DNA of 64,000 nt from Roseitranquillus sp963776845 (GTDB lineage Bacteria; Pseudomonadota; Alphaproteobacteria; Rhodobacterales; Rhodobacteraceae): NCBI GenBank assembly GCA_963776845.1, contig CAVZOJ010000023.1:71018-135017 (forward strand). Reading direction: 5' to 3'. Position numbers and translations under genes: made by a program. This document shows positions 39,999-48,659 of the stretch, piece by piece. Under the pieces are notes generated by a model. That model made no database searches, was not told the DNA's origin, and was given only the letters and a program-made list of their open reading frames with translations. The stretch's first letter is position 1, and each line of letters starts with the position of its first letter.

Positions 39999-41026
39999 CA
40001 GGACGCCTCCTCGCCGGCCAAGGGTTCGGGCTCTCGCCGGCGCCGCTGCCCGGCACGAAAGACATGCCAGTATCCGGCGAGGTTTGGCGACTGCACGAGC
40101 AGGATCATCAGCACCAGACCCGACTTGATGACGAGGTTGTATTCCGACGGAAACCCCGCAAGCAGGATACCCGTGTCGACCGTCTGGATGATGAGCGCAC
40201 CCAACACCGACGCCGCGACCGAGAAGCGCCCGCCCATCAGGGAATTGCCGCCGATCACCACCGCCAGGATTGCATCGAGCTCCAGCCAGAGGCCCGCATT
40301 GTTGGCGTCGGCTCCGCGAATGTCGGCAGTTGCCACGATCCCCGCGAGGGCCGCGCAAAGGCCTGAAGCCATGTAGACGGCGATCAGCAGCACCCGCGCA
40401 TTGACGCCCGCAAGCGCCGAGGCCGAACGGTTGATGCCGATGGATTCGACGAGGAGGCCGAGGGCCGTGCGTCGCATGACGAGCGCAACGGCGATCCCGG
40501 TTGCGAGCCACAGAAGCGCGGGTACGGGCACGCCCGCGACGGTGCCGGATCCGAACCAGGAGAACGCGGGTTCGGTGAACGTAAGAATGCGCCCTTCGGT
40601 GATGAGTTGGGCCACCCCGCGTCCCGAGGTCATCAGGATCAGCGTCGCGACGATCGGCTGGATGCCGATGATGGAAACGAGGCAGCCGTTCCAGAGCCCG
40701 CAGGCAAGCCCCGCAGCAAGCGCGAGGATGAATGCGGCGCCCACGCCCCAGCCGGCGGCCAGCGTCCATGCCGCCACCGCACCCGCGATGGCCATCACCG
40801 TCCCCACCGAGAGGTCGATGCCCCGGGTGGCGATGACCAGCGTCATGCCGATGGCCAGAAGCGCCACAGGCGCGCCACGCTTCACGATATCGACGATCGG
40901 CCCGGTCAAGCGGCCATTTTCGAAAGAAATCTGCAGGAATTGCGGGAAGAACAACGTGACCAGAGCGATCAGCGCTGCGAGCGTGACGATCTGCGGCAGG
41001 CAGCGGCGAAGCGCGCGGGGCATCAC
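39998..41026 (-). CDS. Sugar ABC transporter permease (YtfT-like)
   Basis: A 342-residue inner-membrane permease of the BPD_transp_2 family with about 8-10 helices. RGAPVALLAIGMTLVIATRGIDLSVGTVMAIAGA is the family signature, and VVIGGNSLMGGRFSVAASVLGALII marks the C-terminal half. It pairs with the YjfF-like permease to form the channel for the ATPase encoded upstream, with four-base overlaps on both sides. E. coli YtfT belongs to a galactofuranose importer; here the neighbouring pathway suggests an arabinose/galactose furanose form. Confidence 0.9.
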   Translation of the reverse strand: MMPRALRRCLPQIVTLAALIALVTLFFPQFLQISFENGRLTGPIVDIVKRGAPVALLAIGMTLVIATRGIDLSVGTVMAIAGAVAAWTLAAGWGVGAAFILALAAGLACGLWNGCLVSIIGIQPIVATLILMTSGRGVAQLITEGRILTFTEPAFSWFGSGTVAGVPVPALLWLATGIAVALVMRRTALGLLVESIGINRSASALAGVNARVLLIAVYMASGLCAALAGIVATADIRGADANNAGLWLELDAILAVVIGGNSLMGGRFSVAASVLGALIIQTVDTGILLAGFPSEYNLVIKSGLVLMILLVQSPNLAGYWHVFRAGQRRRREPEPLAGEEAS

Positions 41027-42531
41027 GCCATCCTCTCCTCATCCGGCGCCGCGATCGCCTGGACCACGGCGTCGCTCGTGACCTCCCGCCCGGCGAGCTC
41101 GGCCACGTGGGCACGGTCCCTCACGACAATGATGCGATCGGAGGCGGCCACAAGTTCGTCAAGTTCGGAGGAGATCACGAGGATCGCCATCCCGCCCTCG
41201 GTGATCTCGTCGATAAGCCGCAGGATTTCTGCGTGGGCGCCCACGTCGATGCCCCGCGTCGGCTCGTCCAGAATGAGGAAGCTCGGATTCATCGCCAGCC
41301 ACCGGGCGAGGACGACCTTCTGCTGGTTGCCCCCGGAAAGATCGCCCACCGCCTTCTCGGCACCCGCCGTGCGAATGTCGAGCCGGGCAATGTAGTCCTC
41401 GGCTAGCCTGTCCTGTTCCGCGCGGGGGATCGGCCGTGACCAGCCGCGGCGCGCCTGCAGCGCCAGCACGATATTCTCGCGGACGGACAGCTCCGGCACG
41501 ATGCCGTCGATCTTGCGATCCTCGGGGGTGAAGCCGAAGCCCGCCGCGATCGCGTCGCGAGGACTCGCCAGATGCAGCCGCTCCCCCCGCGCCGTCACGC
41601 TGCCGCTTTGCGCGTGACGCACGCCGAACATCAGCTCGGCCGTCTCGGTCCGACCCGACCCGAGGAGACCGGCGAGACCGATCACCTCACCCTCGCGCAC
41701 CGACAGGTCGAACGGCGCGACAAGGCCCGGGCGACCGTAGTTCTCGAAGCGGACCACCTCGGGCCGATCCGCGGTACCAGCAGCATGGTCGTGCGCGTGT
41801 GCCTCGACGTCTTCGAGTTCGCGCCCAAGCATGTGGCGGATCAGGGCGACGCGATCGAGATCGGCGGTAGCCTCCGTGACGATCTTCTCGCCGTTTCTCA
41901 GCACCGTCACGCGGTCGGTGAGCTGGAAGACCTGATCGAGAAAATGCGAGACGAAGATGATGCCCAGACCGCGGTCCCGCAGGCGGCGTACCACATCGAA
42001 CAGCATGCGCGTCTCGGCGGCATCGAGGCTCGCGGTCGGCTCGTCGAGGATCAACACTTTGCCCGACAGCTCAACCGCACGGGCGATGGCGACGATCTGA
42101 CGGATAGCGACCGAATAGCTGCCTAGGTCACGACCGACGTCGATGTCGAGCCCGTACCCGTCCAGCATGCGCCGTGCCTCGGCCCTCTGCGCACGGCCGC
42201 TCACGAGCCCGAAGCGGCGCGGCTCGCGTCCGAACGTAAGATTTTGCGCGACCGTCAGATTCTCGAGAAGGTTTACCTCCTGATAGACCGTGCCGATGCC
42301 CAGCGCCTGTGCCTCCGCCGTGCTTGCGGGCGATATCCTGCGGCCGTCGAGTTCGATCTCGCCGCCATCGCGTCGGTACGCGCCGGTCAGACACTTGATG
42401 AGCGTCGACTTGCCAGCGCCGTTCTCGCCGAGCAGTGCGTGAACTTCACCAGCCGCAAGGTCGAAGTCGACCTGGTCGAGCGCCTTCGTGCCCGGGAACG
42501 TCTTGCTCAGGTCTCGGATGGTCAGGAGCAT
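41023..42531 (-). CDS. Sugar ABC transporter ATP-binding protein (YtfR-like)
   Basis: A 502-residue tandem ATPase (CUT2 class). The first domain has Walker A GENGAGKST (about 36-44), YSVAIRQIVAIARAVEL and VLILDEPTAS. The second has the degenerate GLLGSGRTE loop, LSGGNQQKVVLARWL and FLILDEPTRGIDVGA. It energises the YtfT/YjfF permeases. ATG 42531 (MLLTIRDLSKTFPGTKALD) matches the usual start; longer extensions are not conserved. A 58-bp gap separates it from the binding-protein gene. Confidence 0.93.
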   Translation of the reverse strand: MLLTIRDLSKTFPGTKALDQVDFDLAAGEVHALLGENGAGKSTLIKCLTGAYRRDGGEIELDGRRISPASTAEAQALGIGTVYQEVNLLENLTVAQNLTFGREPRRFGLVSGRAQRAEARRMLDGYGLDIDVGRDLGSYSVAIRQIVAIARAVELSGKVLILDEPTASLDAAETRMLFDVVRRLRDRGLGIIFVSHFLDQVFQLTDRVTVLRNGEKIVTEATADLDRVALIRHMLGRELEDVEAHAHDHAAGTADRPEVVRFENYGRPGLVAPFDLSVREGEVIGLAGLLGSGRTETAELMFGVRHAQSGSVTARGERLHLASPRDAIAAGFGFTPEDRKIDGIVPELSVRENIVLALQARRGWSRPIPRAEQDRLAEDYIARLDIRTAGAEKAVGDLSGGNQQKVVLARWLAMNPSFLILDEPTRGIDVGAHAEILRLIDEITEGGMAILVISSELDELVAASDRIIVVRDRAHVAELAGREVTSDAVVQAIAAPDEERMA

Positions 42532-42589
42532 CGGACATCCTCCTCCTCGGCTGGCAGGACCGGGGCGGCGAACCGCCCCGGCACCGCAC

Positions 42590-43531
42590 TCAGTAGCCCA
42601 GATCCTTTCGCGCCTCGTATTCGGCCATTGGATCATCGTCTTGCGTGTAGAGGCGCGAGTCGGTCTGGATGAACTTCGGCGGCTCGGTGCCGTCGGCCCA
42701 GAAGGCCTCGAGTGCATCGAATGCCGGCCCGGCCATGTTCGGCGTCAGCTCCACCGTGGCATTCGCATCACCGTTTGCCATTGCCTGGAAAATGTCAGGC
42801 ACCGCGTCGATCGACACGATCAGGATGTCGTCGCCGGGGTCCATCCCAGCCTCGTTGATCGCCTGGATCGCGCCAAGCGCCATGTCGTCATTATGGGCGT
42901 AGAGCGCGCAGATCTCGTTGCCGGATTCGGCCTGAAGGAAGCTTTCCATCACTTCCTTGCCGCCCGAGCGAGTGAAATCACCGGTCTGGCTGCGGACGAT
43001 CTCGATGTCGTCCGCGCCCTCGATCGCGTTTCGGAAGCCCGTCGCGCGGTCGATCGCCGGAGAGGAGCCTGTGGTGCCCTGCAATTCGACCACGCGGCAT
43101 TCACCGTCTGGCTTGTTCTCGACAAGCCACTGGCCCGCAACCTCGCCCTCGTGCACCAGGTCCGAACCGACGGCGGTCAGATAGAGGTCGTCAGAACTGT
43201 CGACCTGCCGGTCGAGCAGCACGACGGGAATTTCGGCCTCCGACGCCTCCTCGAGGACGTTGTCCCAGCCCGTCGCCACGACCGGCGCGAGCAGGATCGC
43301 GTCCACCCCTTGCGCCACGAAGGACCGGATCGCCGCGATCTGGTTCTCCTGCCGCTGCTGGGCGTCCGAGAAGCGCAGATCGATGCCACGCTCCTCGGCC
43401 TGTTGCCGCGTTAGCGTCGTCTCTGCCGCGCGCCAGCCCAATTCCGAGCCGATCTGCGAGAAGCCGACGGTTTGCGCCGTTGCGGCCGTGCCAGCAAGGA
43501 TTGCGGCGCTGGTAAGAAGCATGCGTTTCAT
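42590..43531 (-). CDS. Periplasmic sugar-binding protein (YtfQ-like, furanose type)
   Basis: A 313-residue type I periplasmic binding protein. The signal peptide MKRMLLTSAAILAGTAATA is followed by TVGFSQIGSELGWRAAETT, the YtfQ/galactofuranose-binding opening. DAILLAPVVATGWDNVLEEA, VVLLDRQVD and NDDMALGAIQAINEAG complete the fold. ATG 43531 has a GGAG site upstream. It supplies substrate to the YtfRT-YjfF transporter that follows. Confidence 0.92.
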   Translation of the reverse strand: MKRMLLTSAAILAGTAATAQTVGFSQIGSELGWRAAETTLTRQQAEERGIDLRFSDAQQRQENQIAAIRSFVAQGVDAILLAPVVATGWDNVLEEASEAEIPVVLLDRQVDSSDDLYLTAVGSDLVHEGEVAGQWLVENKPDGECRVVELQGTTGSSPAIDRATGFRNAIEGADDIEIVRSQTGDFTRSGGKEVMESFLQAESGNEICALYAHNDDMALGAIQAINEAGMDPGDDILIVSIDAVPDIFQAMANGDANATVELTPNMAGPAFDALEAFWADGTEPPKFIQTDSRLYTQDDDPMAEYEARKDLGY

Positions 43532-43645
43532 TTCTTCACTCCCTTTGATGAACGGATCCGGCCTCATTCGGTCGATCCCTGTCAGGCCGCGTCCGGGGAT
43601 TCCGGCAGCGGCCTTCGACTTCGAGGGACACAGCCTATCCTCCCG

Positions 43646-44987
43646 TCAGTCCCTCAAATCTTCCGGCAACAGAGCCGCCGGCATGTTCTGGTAGCAGACC
43701 GCGCGCAGGAAGCGCCGGATCGTCAGCATACCTACACTGGTCGCACCGAAATTCGGGCTTGCCGGGAAGGGTCCGCCATGAACCATCGCGTGCGCGACTT
43801 CGACGCCCGTCGGAAACCCATTCACCAGCACGCGCCCAGCCTTGCGCTCCAGTACCGGAACGAGTGGCTTGGCCTCTTCGGTGTCGGCCTCGTCCATTTG
43901 AAGCGTAGCAGTGAGCTGGCCGGAAAGATCATGGGCGATCTCCTCGCGCTGTGCGGCGCCTTTCGCACGCACGATGATGCCGGCCGGACCGAACACTTCG
44001 TGAGCCAGAACCGCATGGCGCTGCCAGTCATCGCCAGAGACGGCGAAGATCGCCGGCGCGGCCTGCCTGCCCTCGCAGGTGGCCGCCAGAATGCGTTCGA
44101 CGCCCGTGACGCCGCCATGGTCAGCGATGCGGCCCAACTGCTGCCGATCTTGCCCCCGCGCGCCGCCTGCGCTGCGGGAAGCACGAAGATCGGGTTGATC
44201 GCGCCGAGCTCGCCGTAGAACGGGATCGGTTCCGGGCGCGACATCGCCAGATCGAACAGCGCCTTGCCGCCCCGGAACGAACCGGTGAAGCCGATCGCGC
44301 GGGTCAGCGGATGCGTCACCAACGCCTGTCCCGCCTCGTTCGTGTTCGACTGGACGAAACCGAAGACGCCCGCGGGCATCCCCGTCTTCGCGATCGCAGC
44401 GGCGATGGCGCGCGACCACTCGCGGCAGCCAGGGTGGCCAGGGTGGTCCTTGTAAACAACCGGACATCCGGCCGCCAACGCCGCTGCCGTGTCGCCGCCC
44501 GCCGTCGCAAAGGCGAGTGGGAAGTTCGAGGCGCCGAAGACGCCGATGGGCCCGTTGGGCGCTGCATCATGCGCAAGTCGGCGCGCGGCATCGGCTGCCG
44601 GTCCGGCAGCGCCTCGTCGTGCCGGCGGTCGAGATATGCGCCGTCGCGGATATGGGTCGCCAAAAGACGCAACTGGTTCGCGGTACGCGGCAGCTCGACC
44701 GATCGCAGACGGGGCTCGGGCACGCCGGTCTCGGCCATGCCGACCCCGGTGATCGCATCGACGCGCGCCTCGAGCTCCTCGGCTTCGAGGAACAGCGCAC
44801 GATCCTCGCGCGAGCTACAGCCGTAGGTGGCGAACGCCTCCTCGGCGGCCTGCATTGCCGCATCGATCTCGGCCTCACCGCCTGAATGAACGTTCAGCGG
44901 CTCGCCCTTGACCGGGTCGGAGCGAAAAGTGTCGCCCCCCGAGACCCATTTTCCGGCGAGATTGTGCTGTCCTGTGAGATCGGTCAT
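43646..44987 (-). pseudogene. Alpha-ketoglutarate semialdehyde dehydrogenase, disrupted and lacking the catalytic-Cys segment
   Basis: NAD(P)-dependent oxidation of 2-oxoglutarate semialdehyde to 2-oxoglutarate, the last step of the oxidative pentose route. The start at 44987 (TDLTGQHNLAGKWVSGGDTFRS, SREDRALFLEA) is clear. A base is missing near 44555, after which the correct frame reads GVFGASNFPLAF, AAGCPVVYKDHPGHPG, IGFTGSFRGGKALFDL and FYGELGAINPIF. Near 44127, right after SWAASLTM, about 60 residues that should contain the FCTNPG catalytic cysteine are absent. The text resumes in another frame with GVERILAATCEGRQAAPAIFAV through to LLPEDLRD. As written, no active enzyme can be made. Confidence 0.82.
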
Positions 44988-45002
44988 GAAGGCTCCGATT
45001 AT

Positions 45003-45929
45003 TCAGTCGTGGAAGGCCGCGACGGTCTCACGCCGACCCAGCATGAAGGCGTCGGCGACGTGGATAAGCGGCTCGGCGTCCACGTCGCTCTTGCCCGCCG
45101 CGATCAACTCGCCAAAGCGGCGATAGAGGCTGGGATACTCACCCGGCGCCTCGATATGCTGCTCCGTGTCGTCGATGACGAGTCGTGCCCCCCCTTCGTC
45201 GAGGCCAAGAGTACCCGCGTCAGTCTCGATGGCGATCCGCCAAATCTCGCCACCGGACTCGCGCCAATCGAATCCGGCCGTGGCTTCAAGCCCACCAGGC
45301 CCTTCGAACTTCAGATCGGCCGCGATGGGCGTCGCTCGATTTTCGGGAAATGAAAGCGTCGCGGCGGTCAGGTGCAGCTTCACGGGCAGGATTTTCGTGA
45401 CAAGCGACAGCGCATTGATGCCCGGATCGAACACGCCGAGCCCGCCCGGCTGCCAGATCCAAGCCTGTCCCGGATGCCACTTGCGCACGTCTTCCTTCCA
45501 ATCGATCCGCACCGATCGGATGCGCTTGTCCGCCAGCCAATCGCGCGCCGCGTCGGCGCCTTCGGCGTAGCGGCTGTGCCACGTCGCAAAGAGCGTGACA
45601 TCCGACGCAGAAGCGGCCCCGACGAGCTTGAGCACTTCGGCGACGGAGGCCCCCGGAGGCTTCTCCAGCATGACGTGGCGACCCGCCGCGAGGGAGGCGC
45701 TCGCGGCAGCGTAGCGCGGGAGGGGCGGCATCGTCAGCGAAATCGCGGAGATGTCGGGCCGCGCATCGATCAACGTCGGGACGTCCGCGAAATTCTCCAC
45801 GTCCTCCACCCCGCCCGAGCGGCTGACGGTCGCGGCGAGACGAAAGGCGGGGTCCGCCTCGATCGCCGGGATGTGCTGGTCGCGCGCGATCTTGCCGATG
45901 CCGACCAGCGCGATGTCAGTGACTGTCAC
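45003..45929 (-). CDS. Gfo/Idh-family galactose/L-arabinose 1-dehydrogenase
   Basis: A 308-residue Rossmann dehydrogenase that oxidises D-galactose or L-arabinose at C1 to the lactone. The N-terminus TDIALVGIGKIARDQHIPAI is the NAD(P) loop of the Pseudomonas-type galactose 1-dehydrogenase. EKPPGASVAEV carries the catalytic-lysine EKP motif, and WIWQPGGLGVFDPGINAL supplies the substrate site. It overlaps the dehydratase gene by 14 bp. No lactonase gene is seen, so the lactone may open spontaneously or the enzyme is encoded elsewhere. Confidence 0.88.
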   Translation of the reverse strand: MTVTDIALVGIGKIARDQHIPAIEADPAFRLAATVSRSGGVEDVENFADVPTLIDARPDISAISLTMPPLPRYAAASASLAAGRHVMLEKPPGASVAEVLKLVGAASASDVTLFATWHSRYAEGADAARDWLADKRIRSVRIDWKEDVRKWHPGQAWIWQPGGLGVFDPGINALSLVTKILPVKLHLTAATLSFPENRATPIAADLKFEGPGGLEATAGFDWRESGGEIWRIAIETDAGTLGLDEGGARLVIDDTEQHIEAPGEYPSLYRRFGELIAAGKSDVDAEPLIHVADAFMLGRRETVAAFHD

Positions 45930-47661
45930 GAGGCACCTCCCTTCCGCGGCAGCCCTTCAGGAAGTCGAAATCAGCTCCAGTGTCGGCCCCCTCGACGTGA
46001 TCGTGGAACAGCTTCGCGTAGCCGCCCGAGGGCACGTCCACGCGCGACTTCCAGTCCGTCAGCCGAGCGGTCAACTCCTGCTCGGAGATGTCGAGATGCA
46101 ATCGCCGAGCCTCGACATCGATCTCGATCATGTCGCCGGAGCGGACCACGGCGAGCGGCCCGCCTACCGCGGCCTCCGGCGCGGTGTGCAGAACCACGGT
46201 GCCGTAGGCCGTGCCGGACATGCGGGCATCCGAGATCCGAACCATGTCGGTGATGCCTTTCCTCAGCACCTTCGGCGGCAACCCCATGTTGCCGACCTCC
46301 GACATGCCTGGATACCCTTTCGGCCCGCAATTCTTGAGCACCATCACGCACGTCTCGTCGATGTCGAGAGCGTCGTCGGCAATCTTCGCCTTGTAGTCGT
46401 CGATGTCCTCGAACACGACGGCGCGCCCGCGATGCCGAAGCAGATGCGGCGAGGCCGCCGATGGCTTCAGCACCGCACCATCGGGCGCAAGATTGCCGCG
46501 GAGCACGGCGATGCCGCCGGAAACGGTGAGCGCATTCTCCACCGGCAGGATCACGTCCTCGTTCCAGTTGACCGCGTCCTTCACCTCGTCCCAGATCGCG
46601 CCGCCTGAGACGGTCAGCACGTCCTTGTTAAGCATCCCCCCCTCACCGAGACGCTTGAGCACCACCGGAAGCCCGCCTGCATAAAAGAACTCCTCCATCA
46701 GGTACTTGCCCGACGGCATCAGGTTCACAATCGTCGGCACGTCGCGGCCCAGACTGTCCCAGTCATCGAGCGTAATATCGACGCCCAAGCGCCCCGCAAT
46801 CGCCAGCAGGTGAACGACCGCGTTGGTCGAGCCACCGATCGCGCCGTTGCAGCGGATCGCATTTTCGAATGCGGCCTTCGTCATGACGTCGGAGGGTTTC
46901 AGGTCGTCCTTGACCATCTGCACGATGCGACGCCCCGAGAGCTGCGCCATCACCCTGCGCCGCGCGTCCACCGCGGGGATCGCCGCGTTGCCGGACAAAG
47001 CCATGCCGAGCGCCTCGGCCATGCTTGCCATGGTGGACGCGGTGCCCATCGTGTTGCAGGTCCCGGACGACCGCGACATGGCCTGTTCAGCCTCGAGGAA
47101 GTCGTCCTGGCTGATCTTCCCCGCCTTGATGTCCTCGCTCATCTGCCAGAGCGCCGTGCCGCTGCCGACCCGCTCGCCCCGGAACCAACCGTTCAGCATC
47201 GGACCGCCGGTCACGACGATCGAGGGGATGTCGGTCGAGGCCGCGCCCATCATTAGCGACGGCGTGGTCTTGTCGCAGCCGACAAGAAGCACCGCCCCGT
47301 CGATGGGCTGCGCGCGCATCGTTTCCTCTACCGCCATCGCGGCGAGGTTGCGATACATCATCGCCGTGGGACGAAACGTGTTCTCGGAGGCCGAGAATAC
47401 CGGGACTTCGAGCGGAAATCCCCCCGCCTCCCACACTCCGGCCTTCACCTTCTCGGACAGTTCGCGAAGGTGGCCGTTGCACGGCGTCAGATCCGACCAG
47501 GTGTTCAGGATCCCGATGACCGGCCGTCCGTCGAAAAGGTCGTGCGGGTAGCCTTGGTTTTTCAGCCAGCCACGGTGGTAGATGTTGTCGCGGCTCGTAC
47601 CGCCGTACCACTCCTGCGAGCGCAACCTTCTGGGCCATCGTGCCGGCAAGAAACCCATCAT
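45916..47661 (-). CDS. L-arabonate dehydratase (IlvD/EDD family)
   Basis: A 581-residue [2Fe-2S] dehydratase converting L-arabonate to L-2-keto-3-deoxyarabonate. Cluster cysteines are Cys61 (LTPCNGH), Cys129 (VGCDKTTP) and Cys202 (GTCNTMG). The N-terminal RRLRSQEWYGGTSRDNIYHRG and the ending HVEGADTGADFDFLKGCRG agree closely with the crystallised Rhizobium L-arabinonate dehydratase as I remember it, offset by two residues. Galactonate or fuconate could also be accepted. ATG 47661 overlaps the gguC stop (ATGA). Confidence 0.9.
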   Translation of the reverse strand: MMGFLPARWPRRLRSQEWYGGTSRDNIYHRGWLKNQGYPHDLFDGRPVIGILNTWSDLTPCNGHLRELSEKVKAGVWEAGGFPLEVPVFSASENTFRPTAMMYRNLAAMAVEETMRAQPIDGAVLLVGCDKTTPSLMMGAASTDIPSIVVTGGPMLNGWFRGERVGSGTALWQMSEDIKAGKISQDDFLEAEQAMSRSSGTCNTMGTASTMASMAEALGMALSGNAAIPAVDARRRVMAQLSGRRIVQMVKDDLKPSDVMTKAAFENAIRCNGAIGGSTNAVVHLLAIAGRLGVDITLDDWDSLGRDVPTIVNLMPSGKYLMEEFFYAGGLPVVLKRLGEGGMLNKDVLTVSGGAIWDEVKDAVNWNEDVILPVENALTVSGGIAVLRGNLAPDGAVLKPSAASPHLLRHRGRAVVFEDIDDYKAKIADDALDIDETCVMVLKNCGPKGYPGMSEVGNMGLPPKVLRKGITDMVRISDARMSGTAYGTVVLHTAPEAAVGGPLAVVRSGDMIEIDVEARRLHLDISEQELTARLTDWKSRVDVPSGGYAKLFHDHVEGADTGADFDFLKGCRGREVPRDSH

Positions 47662-48659
47662 AGCACCCGGATTTCGGTCAGCGGCTCGACATCGCCAAGA
47701 GTGCGATGCGAGAGAGGATTGCGCAGGGCCATGCCGAACGGCGCAGCCTCGATCTCGAACACGTCGCCATCCTGCGGCGTTACTCCGTCCGCCAAGGACA
47801 GCGTCGCCGTGCCATACATGTGAACATGTACGTCGCCCGGCTGACGGAACAGCCGGCACTTGAAGTGATGGTGTTCGAGGTTGCGGATCGTATGGGACAT
47901 GTTTGCTTGGCCGGACAGGAAGGATTTCTCGAACACCACCTCATCGCCCCGCCGGATCCGGCTGACCCCCTCGACGCTTTCCGGCAGGTCACCGAGCAGC
48001 AGTTCGGGCCCGATGGCACATGGGCGGAGCTTCGAATAAGCGAGGTAGAGGTAGTTCTTCCGCTCGGTCACATGGTCGGAGAACTCGTTGGCCAGCGCGA
48101 AGCCCACGCGGAAGGGCGTGCCGCTCGGGGCGATGACGTAGACGCCCGCAACCTCCGGCTCTTCTCCGCCGTCGAGTGCGAACTCGGGACTTTCGAGTGG
48201 CGCGCCGGGCGCGACCAGTGCCGCGCCGTTCCCCTTGTAGAACCATTCGGACTGCACGCCAGCACGCCCGTTCGCAGGCTTGCCGCCCTCGACACCCATG
48301 CGAAACATCTTCATGGGGTGGGTCTCGTCTTCGGGTTTCTTCGCGTGCATCGACGCGCGGGTCGAAGCCGACCCCAGGTGCGTGAGCCCCGTACCCGTCA
48401 GATGCAGATGTGCCGGGTCGGGATGGGTCAGCGGCGGGGCAAGCCGACCGTCGGCCGCCAGACGCTCCAGATCGACGGCTCCGTTCAGGCCCAGCCAGAG
48501 GATCAGCTCGCGCAGAGGAGTCTCCTCCTTGGCGGCTTGCATCGCCAACTCGTAGAGGGTCGCATCGGTCTCGACTTCGTAGGCCTCGGTTCCCTCGCGC
48601 GCGACGACCTGAAGCCCGCCGTCAGTCTTGCGGTATTGCGACAGCAGCATCGCGCTCAC
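47658..48659 (-). CDS. gguC: GguC / AraD1-family FAH-fold protein, probable 2-keto-3-deoxyarabonate dehydratase
   Basis: A 333-residue fumarylacetoacetate-hydrolase-fold protein. The opening MLLSQYRKTDGGLQVVAREG, the metal-site patches (GLTHLGSAS, EWFYKGNG) and NEFSDHVTERKNYLYLAYSKLRPCAIGPEL match GguC, the third gene of the Agrobacterium chvE-gguABC locus. FAH-fold AraD1 enzymes dehydrate L-2-keto-3-deoxyarabonate. No other enzyme for that step is in the operon, so this role is the best inference. The start is GTG 48659, inside a GTGA overlap with gguB. Confidence 0.85.
   Translation of the reverse strand: MSAMLLSQYRKTDGGLQVVAREGTEAYEVETDATLYELAMQAAKEETPLRELILWLGLNGAVDLERLAADGRLAPPLTHPDPAHLHLTGTGLTHLGSASTRASMHAKKPEDETHPMKMFRMGVEGGKPANGRAGVQSEWFYKGNGAALVAPGAPLESPEFALDGGEEPEVAGVYVIAPSGTPFRVGFALANEFSDHVTERKNYLYLAYSKLRPCAIGPELLLGDLPESVEGVSRIRRGDEVVFEKSFLSGQANMSHTIRNLEHHHFKCRLFRQPGDVHVHMYGTATLSLADGVTPQDGDVFEIEAAPFGMALRNPLSHRTLGDVEPLTEIRVL

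Noticed and set aside
39029..44987. Treating the broken permease and dehydrogenase genes as split multi-subunit proteins
   Set aside because: The pieces join within a single domain and lack their own start codons or ribosome sites, so they are disrupted single genes rather than natural splits.
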